Shown: positions 32,701 through 41,868 of the stretch, piece after piece | Layout of the letters: the number at the start of each line of letters is the position of its first letter | How positions within the stretch are numbered: position 1 is the stretch's first letter | Assembly: GCA_947568835.1 (NCBI GenBank) | Contig: OX387603.1 | Coordinates: forward strand, 1,786,201-1,850,200 | Reading direction: 5' to 3' | Length of the DNA: 64,000 nucleotides | DNA from: Protonemura montana | Lineage: Eukaryota; Arthropoda; Insecta; Plecoptera; Nemouridae | The notes under the pieces: generated by a model | Told to the model about the DNA's origin: nothing | Databases searched by the model: none | The model's input: the letters and a program-made list of their open reading frames with translations, nothing else | Made by a program: the position numbers and the translations under genes

Positions 32701-35260
32701 TTCATCCCGGCTTCCTCCAGTCTACAGTGTTGCAAGATGGACGGGGTATGCTGGCTGGTATGAAGGGTTGCCAGATTTGAAAAGTACCAAAGTGTGATAA
32801 AATATCAAATGGGTAATTCCAATTGAAATCACACATTTTTAGACTTCTCTGACCAAGATTATTTTAAAATTTGGAACACATGTTTAGAATGTTCATTTGG
32901 GCACTATTTCTTTACTCGCAAGGTTCAAAAGTTACGAGCGGGGTGAAAATCGGGGTAATTTCACCCTATATTAAAAAAAAAAAACTAGAGACTAAATTAA
33001 CATTCTAAGTAAGTGCACTAAATTTTATCAAAATCTGAGTTAATAACAAAAACTATTTCATCTGGGTTTTGAATGCTAAGTAAAGGACAACTAAATTTCC
33101 CAACGTTTCGTAACTTGTACCTGTTACTTCTTCAGGACTGCTCTTACCCTTGATAAAGTAACAGGTACAAGTTACGAAACGTTGGGAAATTCAGTTGTTC
33201 TTCACTTAGCATTGAAAACCCAGTTGAAATAGTTTTTGTTAAAACTAGTGCTAAGTTTAGATCAAGTAGACATGAGTCTGGAAACCATCAGTGATTTCAC
33301 GTGGAATGACCAAATGCCTTGATTTATTTTTTAAATGGGTGGGTAAGAGGGTGCGGACCCGAGCGCCAACATCTGTACTCACGTCATAGACAAAGTCAAG
33401 CGGTAGCGGCATACGAAGGTCGAGCAGCGTCAGTCCCTTGCCGTTGACTGCCACGGAGACAGCAACGTTGGGGCAAACAGGATCAGCTGCGAGACCGGTT
33501 CGATCTCGACCGGAGAATGCACAGTTGTCGTACGCCAGCAGCTGCTCCCCGCGTTCCACGTCGACCACTGCAAGTCTGCGCAGGATAAATGTGATGAACG
33601 GCAGGAGAATTGTATCAACTACCGGCTGGAATGACCTTTAGGCCACTTGCAAATTCAATCTACAGACATGATAAGCACAGAATAGGGAAATTTCCTTTAG
33701 ATTATTATTTAATTATTATCATTGTGTTCAAATAGGTACGTGTATAAAATAAAATCTGACGTATTTTTTCTTTTTATAATCCGATCATAACTTTTCTATT
33801 TCTATTTGTTTTAAGAATGGCTAAAATATGAATTCTCGTGGCGGGATTAAAACGGGCTGTGATTAACTACACGTAGTTCTGACGTCATTTTGTTGTATCC
33901 TTTGCGTTCGCTTCTGTTTTTTGACGTCAGATATCACTTCATGTCATTAAAAATGGCGACCCTCGTTTTCGAACGAGATTCAAACGCAAACATTTGAAAC
34001 AGAGATATTTTATTCAAAATTAGATTTAGAAGAAAAAAGAATAAAAAAATAGTTTCATATTTAAAGAGATTTCCCTATTGTTTTTAAACGTACTGTACGG
34101 CCTCATGGGTCTCATCAGACGTTGGGTTTGTTCTGTTTTAATGGACCGGCAGGCAGAGTTGAGAAGAAAACATTGAATCTGAGATGAGTCGTGACATTTG
34201 TGAAATTCAGATGAAAGTCAGTTAATCCGTAGTAGAATATTCTGGTAACCCAGGAGGCTTTGAACACAAGTCTCTTTAAAAAACAAGAGTTGCAATGTTT
34301 TATCTTAATAATGTCAGGATTACCTCGTCATAAAATGTAAGAAGATTTCAGACTCCTCAGTCTTTATTTATTAAAGACTTGTGATAAACTTCCCATGGAT
34401 GTAAGTAACACTGAATTAAGTAAGTTTAAAGAGTTAGCTTGGCTAAATGTCATAACTTTGTAAATGCGTTCAATTCAATTTGTTATGAAATATTTATTAT
34501 AATAAGTGGCTTTAATGCTAATTAATTAACATTATTTTGTGCAGGTATTGATAATTTGACAAGTAGATCAGCTATTTTAAGTGCAAAATATCAAATCCAT
34601 TCTCAAATTTTTTCGTTTTGCATTTAGGCAATTCATAGGCAGGCTTTGTTATGGGTTTAATTTCCTTTCCAAGTCAAGATATTTGTCAGTGATTTCTGTT
34701 TTGGTGATGCTTCACACAAGAATACTGTTCAGTTGAATCAGTAGTTCTGGCTGTGGTTTCGACCATCCAAACCCCAGCAATCCTAAGCATGACAGGTGAA
34801 ACAGAGAAGTGGTAGAAAGCTCACCTCCGGGCAGTAGTTGCCGCAAGAATGCGTGCACCATCCGATGTGAATCGTACTGCGTTGACATTTCGTGCCAGCG
34901 TCATAGTCGTGATCTGGTAGCACATGAGCAACTCCATACGCAGCGCCGAATACAGGTTGACCTGCCAAAGTCGAGGGCATACGGTTTAAGGTACTTTATC
35001 AAGTACTCTGGGTTGCTACAGATCAAAGTGTTTCTGCAGTGAAAATGTCTACAGGGTTTTGACCACTAGATGGTCCCCAGTAGATGAGTGAATCTATGTT
35101 ATCCAGATTGGAAAACGACAAAACTTGAATTTGGTGGAATACGAACCTTGCCATCATAAGCACCGGAACAGAACAGATATCTGTCCCTAGGACTGAACGC
35201 TACACCCCGGACGGATCCCTGGTGATGCCGCAAGAACTTCACCTTGCCTTCTTGTTCCAT
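26670..35260 (-). CDS. WD40-repeat protein, complete (7 coding exons, 336 aa)
   Basis: Gene-level entry. Exons on the minus strand: 35260-35147, 34961-34825, 33575-33383, 31843-31624, 31143-31041, 29726-29575, 26761-26670. All introns are GT-AG, all phases agree, and the exons total 1011 bp. WD40-type blades are visible: HHQGSVRGVAFSPRDRYLFC with GAYDGKVNLYS (about residues 12-43), HNSVIRDLTF...TAGSDGTVKVS (about 150-190), and HKADIQDIDISPYDEYIITA with SKDRSVGVL (about 290-325). The Trp-Asp pair itself is degenerate. There is no signal peptide or membrane segment; the length fits a single seven-bladed propeller acting as a scaffold. I do not recognise the family, so no function is given. Start: ATG in context ACAATGG. 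The frame also extends upstream without a stop through a candidate exon (35763-35685), so a longer N-terminus is possible. Intron 6 holds the 60-bp array and intron 5 a SINE. Confidence 0.85.
26945..29541. repeat. 60-bp minisatellite filling WD40 intron 6
   Basis: About 43 copies of a 60-bp unit (ctgcttggtgctatggtggt, gctagttagcacggtgctac, tgacagtaataccagggtca). The period is divisible by 3 and the unit lacks stops in one frame per strand, so open frames of 867 codons (minus; Ser/Thr-rich 20-residue repeat PGITVSSTVLTSTTIAPSSD) and 861 codons (plus; hydrophobic LLGAMVVLVSTVLLTVIPGS) result. Most variation (gtcac/gttac/gctac) changes an amino acid on the minus strand, which does not suggest protein constraint. 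It takes up over 90% of an intron whose flanking exons splice in phase. Confidence 0.96.
29575..29726 (-). CDS. WD40 gene, exon 6
   Basis: 152 bp; acceptor CCGTAATAG|G and donor CGAGT|GTATCC; phase 2 in, 1 out. Encodes YTSNGSQLFSVCDGGVVRRY, then RRYPDHHKYLGDVYRHKADI. The donor is weak (GTATCC) but gives a continuous blade with exon 7 (DISPYDE-Y-IITASKDRS). The 60-bp array begins about 34 bp past the donor. Confidence 0.85.
29879..30786 (+). mobile_element. 5S-derived SINE with 8-9 tandem segments, plus orientation
   Basis: Head gtgttggaaatatcggttta with a 5S-like continuation, then repeated 91-bp segments, then a tail that has lost its middle (tgactccctaatagactagg) and ends at ttacaccccaataatcg. 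It lies in WD40 intron 5, antisense to the gene. Confidence 0.87.
31041..31143 (-). CDS. WD40 gene, exon 5
   Basis: 103 bp; acceptor ATGTTCCAG|GC and donor CTAAA|GTAGGT; phase 1 in, 2 out. Encodes VIMSGGDTISSYVPDAGIQE then HLKEQRDMQVWKL. It has no in-frame Met-led frame of its own; identified by splice fit. Confidence 0.82.
31245..31365. mobile_element. Fragment of foldback family B
   Basis: caatttttgagacggttata, gttagtaataaaatgccccg and cgcattgcaagcgtttgcaa match, in part inverted, the copies at 37044-37205 and 49740-49882. It lies in WD40 intron 4. Confidence 0.6.
31624..31843 (-). CDS. WD40 gene, exon 4
   Basis: 220 bp; acceptor CCCGACAG|CTC and donor TGCA|GTAAGT; phase 0 in, 1 out. Encodes LHNSVIRDLTFMHPSWPWAG, a blade with TAGSDGTVKVSTLDGR, and FHAGHHVNTVCPTPEPFNLD. 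Confidence 0.9.
32140..32608 (+). mobile_element. Degraded 3' end of a second non-LTR retrotransposon
   Basis: Plus frame DETRLWNELPALVIYRQHIA contains the 'R-x-W-N-x-LP' motif typical of the reverse-transcriptase C-terminus in Jockey/CR1-like elements; about 180 bp later another frame reads EFRRRLKENQRR, matching the usual closing helix. A frameshift or stop separates them. The 3' end is an (ATA)n tail at about 32592-32608. It lies in WD40 intron 3. Confidence 0.45.
33053..33287. mobile_element. Foldback element, family A
   Basis: Arms of about 80 bp: 33058-33127 (aaaaactatttcatctgggt ... acttgtacctgttact) is the inverted complement of about 33158-33237 (agtaacaggtacaagttacg ... gttgaaatagttttt). 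The right arm continues to ctaagtttagatcaagtaga. It lies in WD40 intron 3. Confidence 0.75.
33383..33575 (-). CDS. WD40 gene, exon 3
   Basis: 193 bp; acceptor CCTGCGCAG|A and donor TATGAC|GTGAGT; phase 2 in, 0 out. Encodes LAVVDVERGEQLLAYDNCAF ... GKGLTLLDLRMPLPLDFVYD. A foldback repeat lies about 100 bp past the donor. Confidence 0.88.
33576..34824. other. WD40 intron 2 sequence
   Basis: AT-rich intron with no element recognised with confidence. A stretch near 34380-34470 reads KLPMDVSNTELSKFKELAW, faintly like a reverse-transcriptase C-terminus, but it has upstream stops. Confidence 0.4.
34825..34961 (-). CDS. WD40 gene, exon 2
   Basis: 137 bp; acceptor TTTGGCAG|GTC and donor CGGAG|GTGAGC; phase 0 in, 2 out. 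Encodes VNLYSALRMELLMCYQITTM ... VRFTSDGARILAATTAR. Confidence 0.87.
35147..35260 (-). CDS. WD40 gene, coding exon 1
   Basis: Codes for residues 1-38, MEQEGKVKFLRHHQGSVRGV then AFSPRDRYLFCSGAYDGK. Donor GGCAAG|GTTCGT, phase 0. The exon probably begins at 35269 after CTAG|; the preceding codons TTC GGA ACA are in frame. Confidence 0.85.
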
Positions 35261-35684
35261 TGTTCCGAACTAGCAGAACATCCCTCCGATACTATCTATG
35301 AAGAAAAACCGAGGATTAGTGTGTTAACTTGGCACTGATTTAGCAATAATGAGGGTGTGCTCAACAAGTGTAGGGACCAAGATAGTCTCTGAGAGATAAG
35401 ATCAAAAAGTATTCATTCCATTAGAGGAAGAAGTAAAAACAATGTTCATATTCATTTATCTTTTTAAGATGAATGAACATAGCACAAAAGTCTTTGAAGC
35501 AAGTCTGTCATGTATTTTAATAAAAGGTACCAATACAATTCTGATGCCTGGGATCCTGGGATGTGAAGACAGCTTAGGAAATGACGACTGCCCATTTGGA
35601 GTGCAAAGAAATTAATTTTCTTCTGTCAATTGAATAAAAATAAAAAATTACAATTACAAGAACCGTTACAAAGCAGTCACCTAC

Positions 35685-35763
35685 CTTTTCATACAAGGCG
35701 AATCCGACGATCTCATTAACTCGCTTCGAATGCAAACAGGCAGTCTCATCCAGTGGCGATTCA
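35685..35763 (-). other. Candidate upstream exon of the WD40 gene
   Basis: 79 bp between acceptor TGATATCAG|T (with TTTTCC upstream) and donor GAAAAG|GTAGGT. It is in frame with exon 1 and open (ESPLDETACLHSKRVNEIVG). It may be a 5' UTR exon, since no ATG is in frame, or coding if a further exon exists. A 79-bp open frame is not unlikely by chance. Confidence 0.45.
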
Positions 35764-36296
35764 CTGATATCACACAATTTGGAAAAGGTAAGAGAGTCTG
35801 GAAATTTGTTGAATGACTGTCGGTCGTGCGAAACGAGTCATCACAAAATTAGGACACACAACGCGAATGGCACATTTTCATGGACAACGACTCACACGAC
35901 AGCTGAGTACGAACGACATTTTGATTTCAACTGCAAGTGCAAGTGCTGTAGGTGCAAAGGTTCACTGCTAGGTCGCGACTGTGTCTGGGAATTGAGTCCT
36001 GTGCACGAGTTTTAAAACACCGTTGTTCTATTTTCTAAACAAAATATCAACAGCAAGTGTGTCGGATCGGATGCAACATAAACTCTTCTGTCAATTAATA
36101 AACATAAACACTGGTAACTTAATGATATCTTCAAAGATTTTTAGAGAGACATAGCAAAATCCCATCCCTAGGCGAACACAAAAGATAATCAATTAACCCT
36201 TGTAGCCACGGGCAACTAAAGTTGGATCAATCTCAACCTACCTGGTATTTGTCACTGAAACGTCTTGTCAGGTATTGAATAACTTCGCAACTCAAA
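35764..36296. promoter_or_regulatory. Divergent intergenic region between WD40 and PIERCE-like genes
   Basis: About 530 bp separate the candidate first WD40 exon (minus) and the PIERCE-like ATG (plus). Both genes point outward, so the region must hold both promoters or one shared bidirectional promoter. No TATA box is obvious. A good minus-strand donor CCAG|GTAGGT at about 36238 hints at a non-coding first WD40 exon near the PIERCE-like start. Confidence 0.4.
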
Positions 36297-36402
36297 ATGT
36301 TTGATAATATTCCGGCACCAAGGGCTGATGTGCCCAGAGAAAAACATCTCATCTCTCAATACCACCGGATGTGTAATCTGCCATCCAGAACTGTCCAACC
36401 CT
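36297..36402 (+). CDS. PIERCE-like gene, exon 1
   Basis: 106 bp encoding MFDNIPAPRADVPREKHLIS then QYHRMCNLPSRTVQP; ends in phase 1. Confidence 0.78.
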
Positions 36403-36848
36403 GTAAGTACCCATGTTCTTACATCTGCTCATAGGAAAATCAATTAATTCTTTAGTCACAAACAGCTTTTAGCCATGACAACACGGTAGTAGCAGAGATG
36501 GAACCAAAGAATACTTCATATGTTCTTGAGAAAGTATCATATTACCTCAAACCTCGCAAATTTTTGCTTGTCGATTTATAATATTCCTTTTAGAAAGTAG
36601 ATTCAGTTATAATTCGATTTTCAAACACTTTTACAGACCCGTTCAGCTGTTACGGGTCCCAGCAGCGACCGGCAAGTCACTTGTTCTACAGAACGAGTTC
36701 TTTGGACTATGGTTGGTATCCTCCAACGGTACACACTTTGCCCGTCGAGTACTTTCCAATCAGTCAACACTTCAGCAGCGACCTGTTCAAAGCTGGCATG
36801 TACCGCAACCACTCGCTCAATACCATCGCAGACAGGCGGTCGTTTTGA
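36297..36848 (+). CDS. Piercer of microtubule wall (PIERCE)-like axonemal protein, complete (2 exons, 105 aa)
   Basis: Gene-level entry; exons 36297-36402 and 36637-36848, joined in phase 1 with donor CCAACCCT|GTAAGT and acceptor TTTTTACAG|AC. Total 318 bp, 105 residues. Residues 53-61 (YRTSSLDYG), 64-71 (PPTVHTLP), 89-93 (GMYRN) and 95-98 (SLNT) match in order and spacing the conserved core of PIERCE1/PIERCE2 (C9orf116/C15orf65), small proteins that sit inside the doublet microtubules of motile cilia and sperm flagella. The short length is typical. The start is firm: the upstream in-frame stop TGA is at 36276-36278 and this is the first ATG. In an arthropod such a gene would be expected to act in sperm or sensory cilia. 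Identification rests on motif recall. Confidence 0.75.
36637..36848 (+). CDS. PIERCE-like gene, exon 2
   Basis: 212 bp with a strong pyrimidine-rich acceptor; holds all the recognisable family motifs and the TGA stop at 36846-36848. The antisense strand is also open here for 82 codons, which is a shadow. Confidence 0.8.
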
Positions 36849-37043
36849 TTGCGAACCCCGAGGTCGCATCTTGATTCATGGTAGAGATCTTCTGACCTGG
36901 TCGAGGGTAACGTCAGAGTTAAGAGGTAAACATGCTGGTAAAAAGGGGAGCGAGCGAGGGAAGGGCGGGTGAATTTCTGAGATAGGAATTGGTGTAGGTA
37001 CCTACTTATAGGGACTGAACGGGAAGATAACTTTGAAAGATAG

Positions 37044-37205
37044 ATGAAATCTTATTTAAATTGCAAACGCTTGCAATGCGCTGGGTATTTTATTATTATG
37101 AACACTGTAAACGTCTCAAAAATTGATGCCCATACGCGGGTCCCCGTTTGGGCATCAATTTTTGAGATGGTTAAAGTGTTCATAATAATAAAAAAAACTT
37201 TGAAA
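37044..37205. mobile_element. Foldback element, family B
   Basis: Arms tttattattatgaacactgt...gatgccca (37089-37132) and tgggcatcaatttttgagat...ataataaa (37149-37191) are near-perfect inverted complements around a 16-bp loop, with a left extension cttatttaaattgcaaacgc shared with the 49740 copy. Confidence 0.75.
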
Positions 37206-39250
37206 GATATTTGGGGTCGCAGCTTTCGTAAAGATTTTTACACTTATGATAGGTGTTTGAGCAAAATTTGGGACTGGTCATGATGACCCACACCTCAAAA
37301 CATATTGCATGCTCGCTCAAAACTATATTCACAAATTAGGAATACTATGTACACACACAAGAATAGCATACACGTTCATTGTGACAATTTTTTAGCATAT
37401 TTCTTTAATTTCACTTTTTTTTTGTTGTTGTTGTTGTGTACATTGCTTAATAATACATTTATTATTATTATATATTTATAACATATTCATGTCCAATGTT
37501 CATTACATTTAGCTACGTAAGGCAATATCACACAATGGATATTTTTTCAATAAAATGATTTACTCCAGCCAGGATCGTTGTTTGTTCAAAGGTCAAGTAC
37601 CCGTCTATCTTTGGTGCCTACAACAATTTGGAATAGTTAACGCAATTTTCCGACTTTGTTTTTGCTAAAACGACCTACGCAATCAAAACAGCTGTAATGA
37701 GTTTCACGTCAGTTATGCAATTTTTTATTTAATGACAGCAGAATTGAATGGTTGTTTTGTCGGCGTATTTGATTCGATCTTGAATCAATCGCTAGAAGAA
37801 CAGAAACCAGATTATGTCCAGACATATTTAATGAATCGTCTGGATTTGTTTATGACAACTGTCACTGGCATAACTCCAACCCACAACCAACTGGAGTCGC
37901 ATGCAAAATGCAAAATACACATTGAATCTACTTTTCTAACCTATGTTTAAAGTCTATCCAATACTGTTTTATAACGATAATAATATTATACAAATAATCT
38001 GGCACAAATCGCGCTCGTTTTATTTTTGTTGCAAAATTCGATGTCATTTTTTTTTTGTATGTACACTGGTGCGACATTTCAATTACGTTATTCGGAATTA
38101 TTGTTTGAATTATTTGATATAATTACTCTTGAAAACTCTTATTGACTAAACGTCAATAACGCCACTACCTACGCTCGAAGGAAATATATTTTATTGTAAA
38201 CACTTAGTATTTGAAATATATTGTCATTATTTGCAAAGAAACGATATACCTACATAGATTTTGAAGATTTAATCTTGTAATTTTGGTAAAACAACGCTTA
38301 GATGTTGCTTGAAATAATATCACAAGCCGAGGACTTTGCTAGTCTTTATTTATATTTGGGTAAAAACCTTTTTAACAGCGTATCGAGTCTAGGTTTTGAA
38401 TACAATACTCACTTCTTAGATTTTACAACTTAACAGTTTAATTTCAGAAACTAGCACATGTGAAATGCACACCTGTATGTCTCCTGTCAATTTCAAGCAA
38501 TAAAACAAATGAATTTGACAGTTAGAAAGCTTGATTTTCGGTTTCTATTTCTTCTTTTCGCCATTTAAACATTTAAATACTGTTTTATGAACTGTCAAAT
38601 GTCGGAAAATTTAATCTTTTACATAAAGCCTGCATATTTAAGGACTTTTCACAATCATGATGGTTAACAATTACGAGGCAAGAGTCCTGTGTAATGGTTC
38701 AATTGTTCGTAATGTTCAATTACCGATCAACTTGACGTGAACGTACAACACCTAATTAATCTACTTCTAAATCTAATTACCCACTAGAAGCATGACTTAA
38801 CACTCACACCGCGCAATATTATCAATTACATATTATTATATTTAGTTTTTTAAGATAATTATTAACTTCCCATCTGATATTCTAACACAAAACTTAACAA
38901 ATATCCACGCCATTAAATCCATCAAACACAGCTTGTATATTTGAAAATATAAAATTCCTTGTTATTATTCCCTCTTAACAAAGTATTTAACAATTAACAA
39001 ACGTAAATGATTGCGCTAATCAATGAAACTAGTATTTCAAAAAGATACTTTCATAGCTGCTAAATTATTAGTAAGATATGTCAAATCTATTAGCACATTT
39101 GATTAGAAATGATTTATTAACTTGTTAGAATGGCTGATAAAAAGGTTCTTCATAACCTAACTTTCATAACCTAACTTTCAGCTGTATCTTACGTCAACCG
39201 TGACATGCAAAACGAAGAAAAACACGAATCGAGACAAACCTCAAATCTGA
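37206..39250. other. Gene-poor AT-rich interval downstream of the PIERCE-like gene
   Basis: No exon recognised. A 72-codon plus frame at 37732-37950 has no family resemblance. AATAAA sequences near 37187 and 37549 could serve the PIERCE-like transcript. Confidence 0.45.
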
Positions 39251-39261
39251 AACGAAGCAAC

Positions 39262-39350
39262 CCATGGCTTCAGAAGCCACTGGTCTCACATAACCTGGAT
39301 AGCGGTTGCCACGGAGATACTTTGAAGCCAAACCGGCCATCTTGAGAGTC
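39262..39350. repeat. Single-unit relative of the 41-bp minisatellite
   Basis: ctcacataacctggatagcg followed by gttgccacggagatactttg, aagccaaaccggccatcttg. The same sequence, inverted, lies at 49997-50085. The first part equals the core of the 41-bp unit (ctcaaataacctggatag). Confidence 0.7.
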
Positions 39351-39716
39351 CCTGATTTTCAGTTCCCTCTAAAAGCCTGTGATATTTTCAATACTTTCAT
39401 TAGTGGTATTTGTAGTTATCACCGCTTTAATGGTCAAAATTCTCTAAGAAAAGTACCGGATTCTTACTCTGAATGGATTTCATCGCTAGTTTTTCAGGGA
39501 TTACACAACAATACATTTAGAGCTACAAACAGATATGCTTCATGTACTTACTGCGTCGTACGCTAATTACAGGCAATGAAGAAGAAAGAAAATTATTCTG
39601 ACAGCAAGTTTTAATAAAGTAGGCTTCACGAGAGTTTTCCTAAGAGGTAGTTTTCACTGACGAGCACAGACGCAACAACTTGAGCGAGGACCAAACCTTG
39701 CAGTCTAATAGTTTCT

Positions 39717-40038
39717 AGACTCATGTCTACTTGATGTAAACTTAGCACTCGTTTTAACAAAAACTATTTCAACTGGGTTTTGAATGCTAAGTGAAGAACA
39801 ACTGAATTTCCCAACGTTTCGTAACTTGTACCTGTTACTTTATCAAGGGTAAGAGCAGTCCTGACAATTTTCCGATAACTAAAGCATGTGGCTTTCTTTT
39901 TAGCTTTCGTTAGTTATCGGAAAATTGTCAGGACTGCTCTTACCCTTGATAAAGTAACAGGTACAAGTTACGAAACGTTGGGAAATTCAGTTGTTCTTCA
40001 CTTAGCACTCAAAACCCAGTTGAAATAGTTTTTGTTAA
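39717..40038. mobile_element. Foldback element, family A, best-preserved copy
   Basis: Two 128-bp arms, 39754-39881 and 39911-40038, are near-perfect inverted complements around a 29-bp loop. Left of the arm, gactcatgtctacttgatgt is the inverted form of the right end of other copies (atcaagtagacatgagtct), so the right end here is truncated. No coding capacity. Confidence 0.85.
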
Positions 40039-40368
40039 CCCTTGCTGTCACTCCAGTATACCGAGATACCGCCGCAGGGTCGGGCTATCAAGAAAGAACT
40101 ACTGAAGGTCTTGGCAAATATGTAATCTAATGGCAACTTTGGAGAAGAATAAGACGCGGATGATCTCATTTACCACATCTGAAAAGCAGACTGTCCGACT
40201 TCGGTGTTGTGAAGAAGAAAGCTGTCAAAAGATGGTAAGTATTCGTCTCATGACGGGTCAAATAACGATCCCTTTTCTTGACAAGCATTAAGACCAAAAT
40301 CCTTTTCAAAACAAGAAACTGTACACGTGTTTTTTTGGATAATTACTCGTCTTCGACCAATCTTTGGG

Positions 40369-40684
40369 GTTAGCAACACTGCGCTGGGTCAGGTATTGGA
40401 TGGGTGATCATCATGCACATGACCAGTTCTGTTCGGGAGAGAGGTTGGAGGGACGAAAGTTAAGCAACACTGCGCTGGGTCAGGTATTGGATGGGTGACC
40501 ATCATGCACATGACCAGTTCTGTTCGGGAGAGAGGTTGGAGGGACGAAAGTTAAGCAACACTGCACTGAGTCAGGTATTGGATGGGTGACCATCATACAC
40601 ATGACCAGTTCTGATCGGGAGAGAGGTTGGAGGGATGAAAGTTAAGCAACACTGCACTGGGTCAGGTATTGGATGGGTGACCAT
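40369..40684 (+). mobile_element. 5S-derived SINE segments without tail, plus orientation
   Basis: About 3.5 tandem 91-bp segments, ending abruptly at gggtgaccatct with no SINE tail. Variants gcacatg and acgaaag are shared by the first two segments only. Confidence 0.85.
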
Positions 40685-40798
40685 CTGGCATGGCTATACC
40701 CTCGGATTTGTCTGTTGTGCTTATGTCTTCAGTCGAAATACTAGCTTAAGGAATGATACGATGTCGGGGTGTTTTACGGAGCAAGGCTCGCCTGTCAG

Positions 40799-40868
40799 TG
40801 GTTAGGTTAGGATAGGTTAGGTTAGGTTAGGTTAGGTTAGGTTAGGTTAGGTTAGGTTAGGTTAGGTT
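40799..40868. repeat. Interstitial (TTAGG)n telomere-type tract
   Basis: About 13-14 units of ggtta with one variant (ggata), i.e. (TTAGG)n. This is the telomere motif of most arthropods; here it lies internally, about 1 kb from the synapsin stop codon. The SINE tail contains a shorter ctaggttaggtt, an alternative seed. Confidence 0.93.
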
Positions 40869-41650
40869 ACATAACGTCCAGTGGCTTACATAATTATAAC
40901 CAAGTCATCGAATAATCACTAATCTCCGTTCTACTCATTAGCACCTAAATTAGTTCCTGTATTCCACATTCAAAGCATGAAATAATGCTCAGAGTATTTT
41001 TTTTGTTAGTTTCATTACTTCAATTTACTGGTCGGTCTTTCATAAAATGTTGGCTAAAAAACTCTAAAAACTTTCTCGCTACAAGTAAGTCCACATTTTG
41101 GTGAGACTTCAATTTTATTCGATGCTCGAAGAAGCACGTTTGAAAATCACTTTTGAAAATCGCTGAAAATGTAAATTTGTACGCCCAAGTTTCGTCTACG
41201 AATCGGGTCACGTGTCTAAGTGGTTTTGTTGTACGCTAGTTAACATTGGGTTGGAGATTTTTTTAGCAAACTTTCAACAACATATATACTCGTCGATGTT
41301 GAATCAAAATATGGCATGTTTTTTTTCCAGTGGATGACATTGAATTTAACAGTTTGTCGCATGGTATTGGCGTTAAGTAAAACAACAGCTAGCTGGTGAG
41401 TCTTTTTCCGTTCATTATATCCATAATCAAGTTTCAAAAGTTCACCGTTTAACTTTGTTTTTCTGTTAAAAAAAAAAACACCCATCCGGTCGAGCATTGC
41501 GACACAACAAGTGAAAAGCAAAAAACTGCTCAACATTTCAACAATGTAAAAAAAAAAATGACACTCTACCACAGCTCTGACGTCAGCAAATAACACCTCA
41601 ACCATCCAACCAAAAAAAAAAAAAATAATAAAATAATTGCCAAAACAAAC

Positions 41651-41868
41651 CTACATATCTCCGAAAATGCCAGCAAACGTTTTCCGGAGGTTTTTCATGG
41701 TGTCTTCAGTTTCGTCGCCGGTCAACCCTTGACCTTGAACCTGACCTTGAGGCTGACCTTGAGGCTGACCTTGACTCAAAGACCCCTGGCGGTTGAACAC
41801 GGAAGTGCGAGCTTCGTCCGGTCGCCGTCCCACGCTGGGCGCGCTGCTCACCGAACTCGACTGCGAAG
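41651..41868 (-). CDS. Syn: Synapsin last exon (C-terminus)
   Basis: 218 bp; acceptor TTTCTGTCCAACAG|CT, stop TAG at 41653-41651. Encodes [20 protein letters not shown], a short Gln-Gly repeat ([15 protein letters not shown]) and [20 protein letters not shown], the most conserved synapsin tail. Confidence 0.93.

Noticed and set aside
36621-36869. Minus-strand 82-codon frame opposite the PIERCE-like exon 2
   Set aside because: Antisense shadow; the plus strand has matching splice sites, stop and family motifs.
37732-37950. 72-codon plus-strand frame
   Set aside because: No recognisable motif, AT-rich context, no splice or promoter support.
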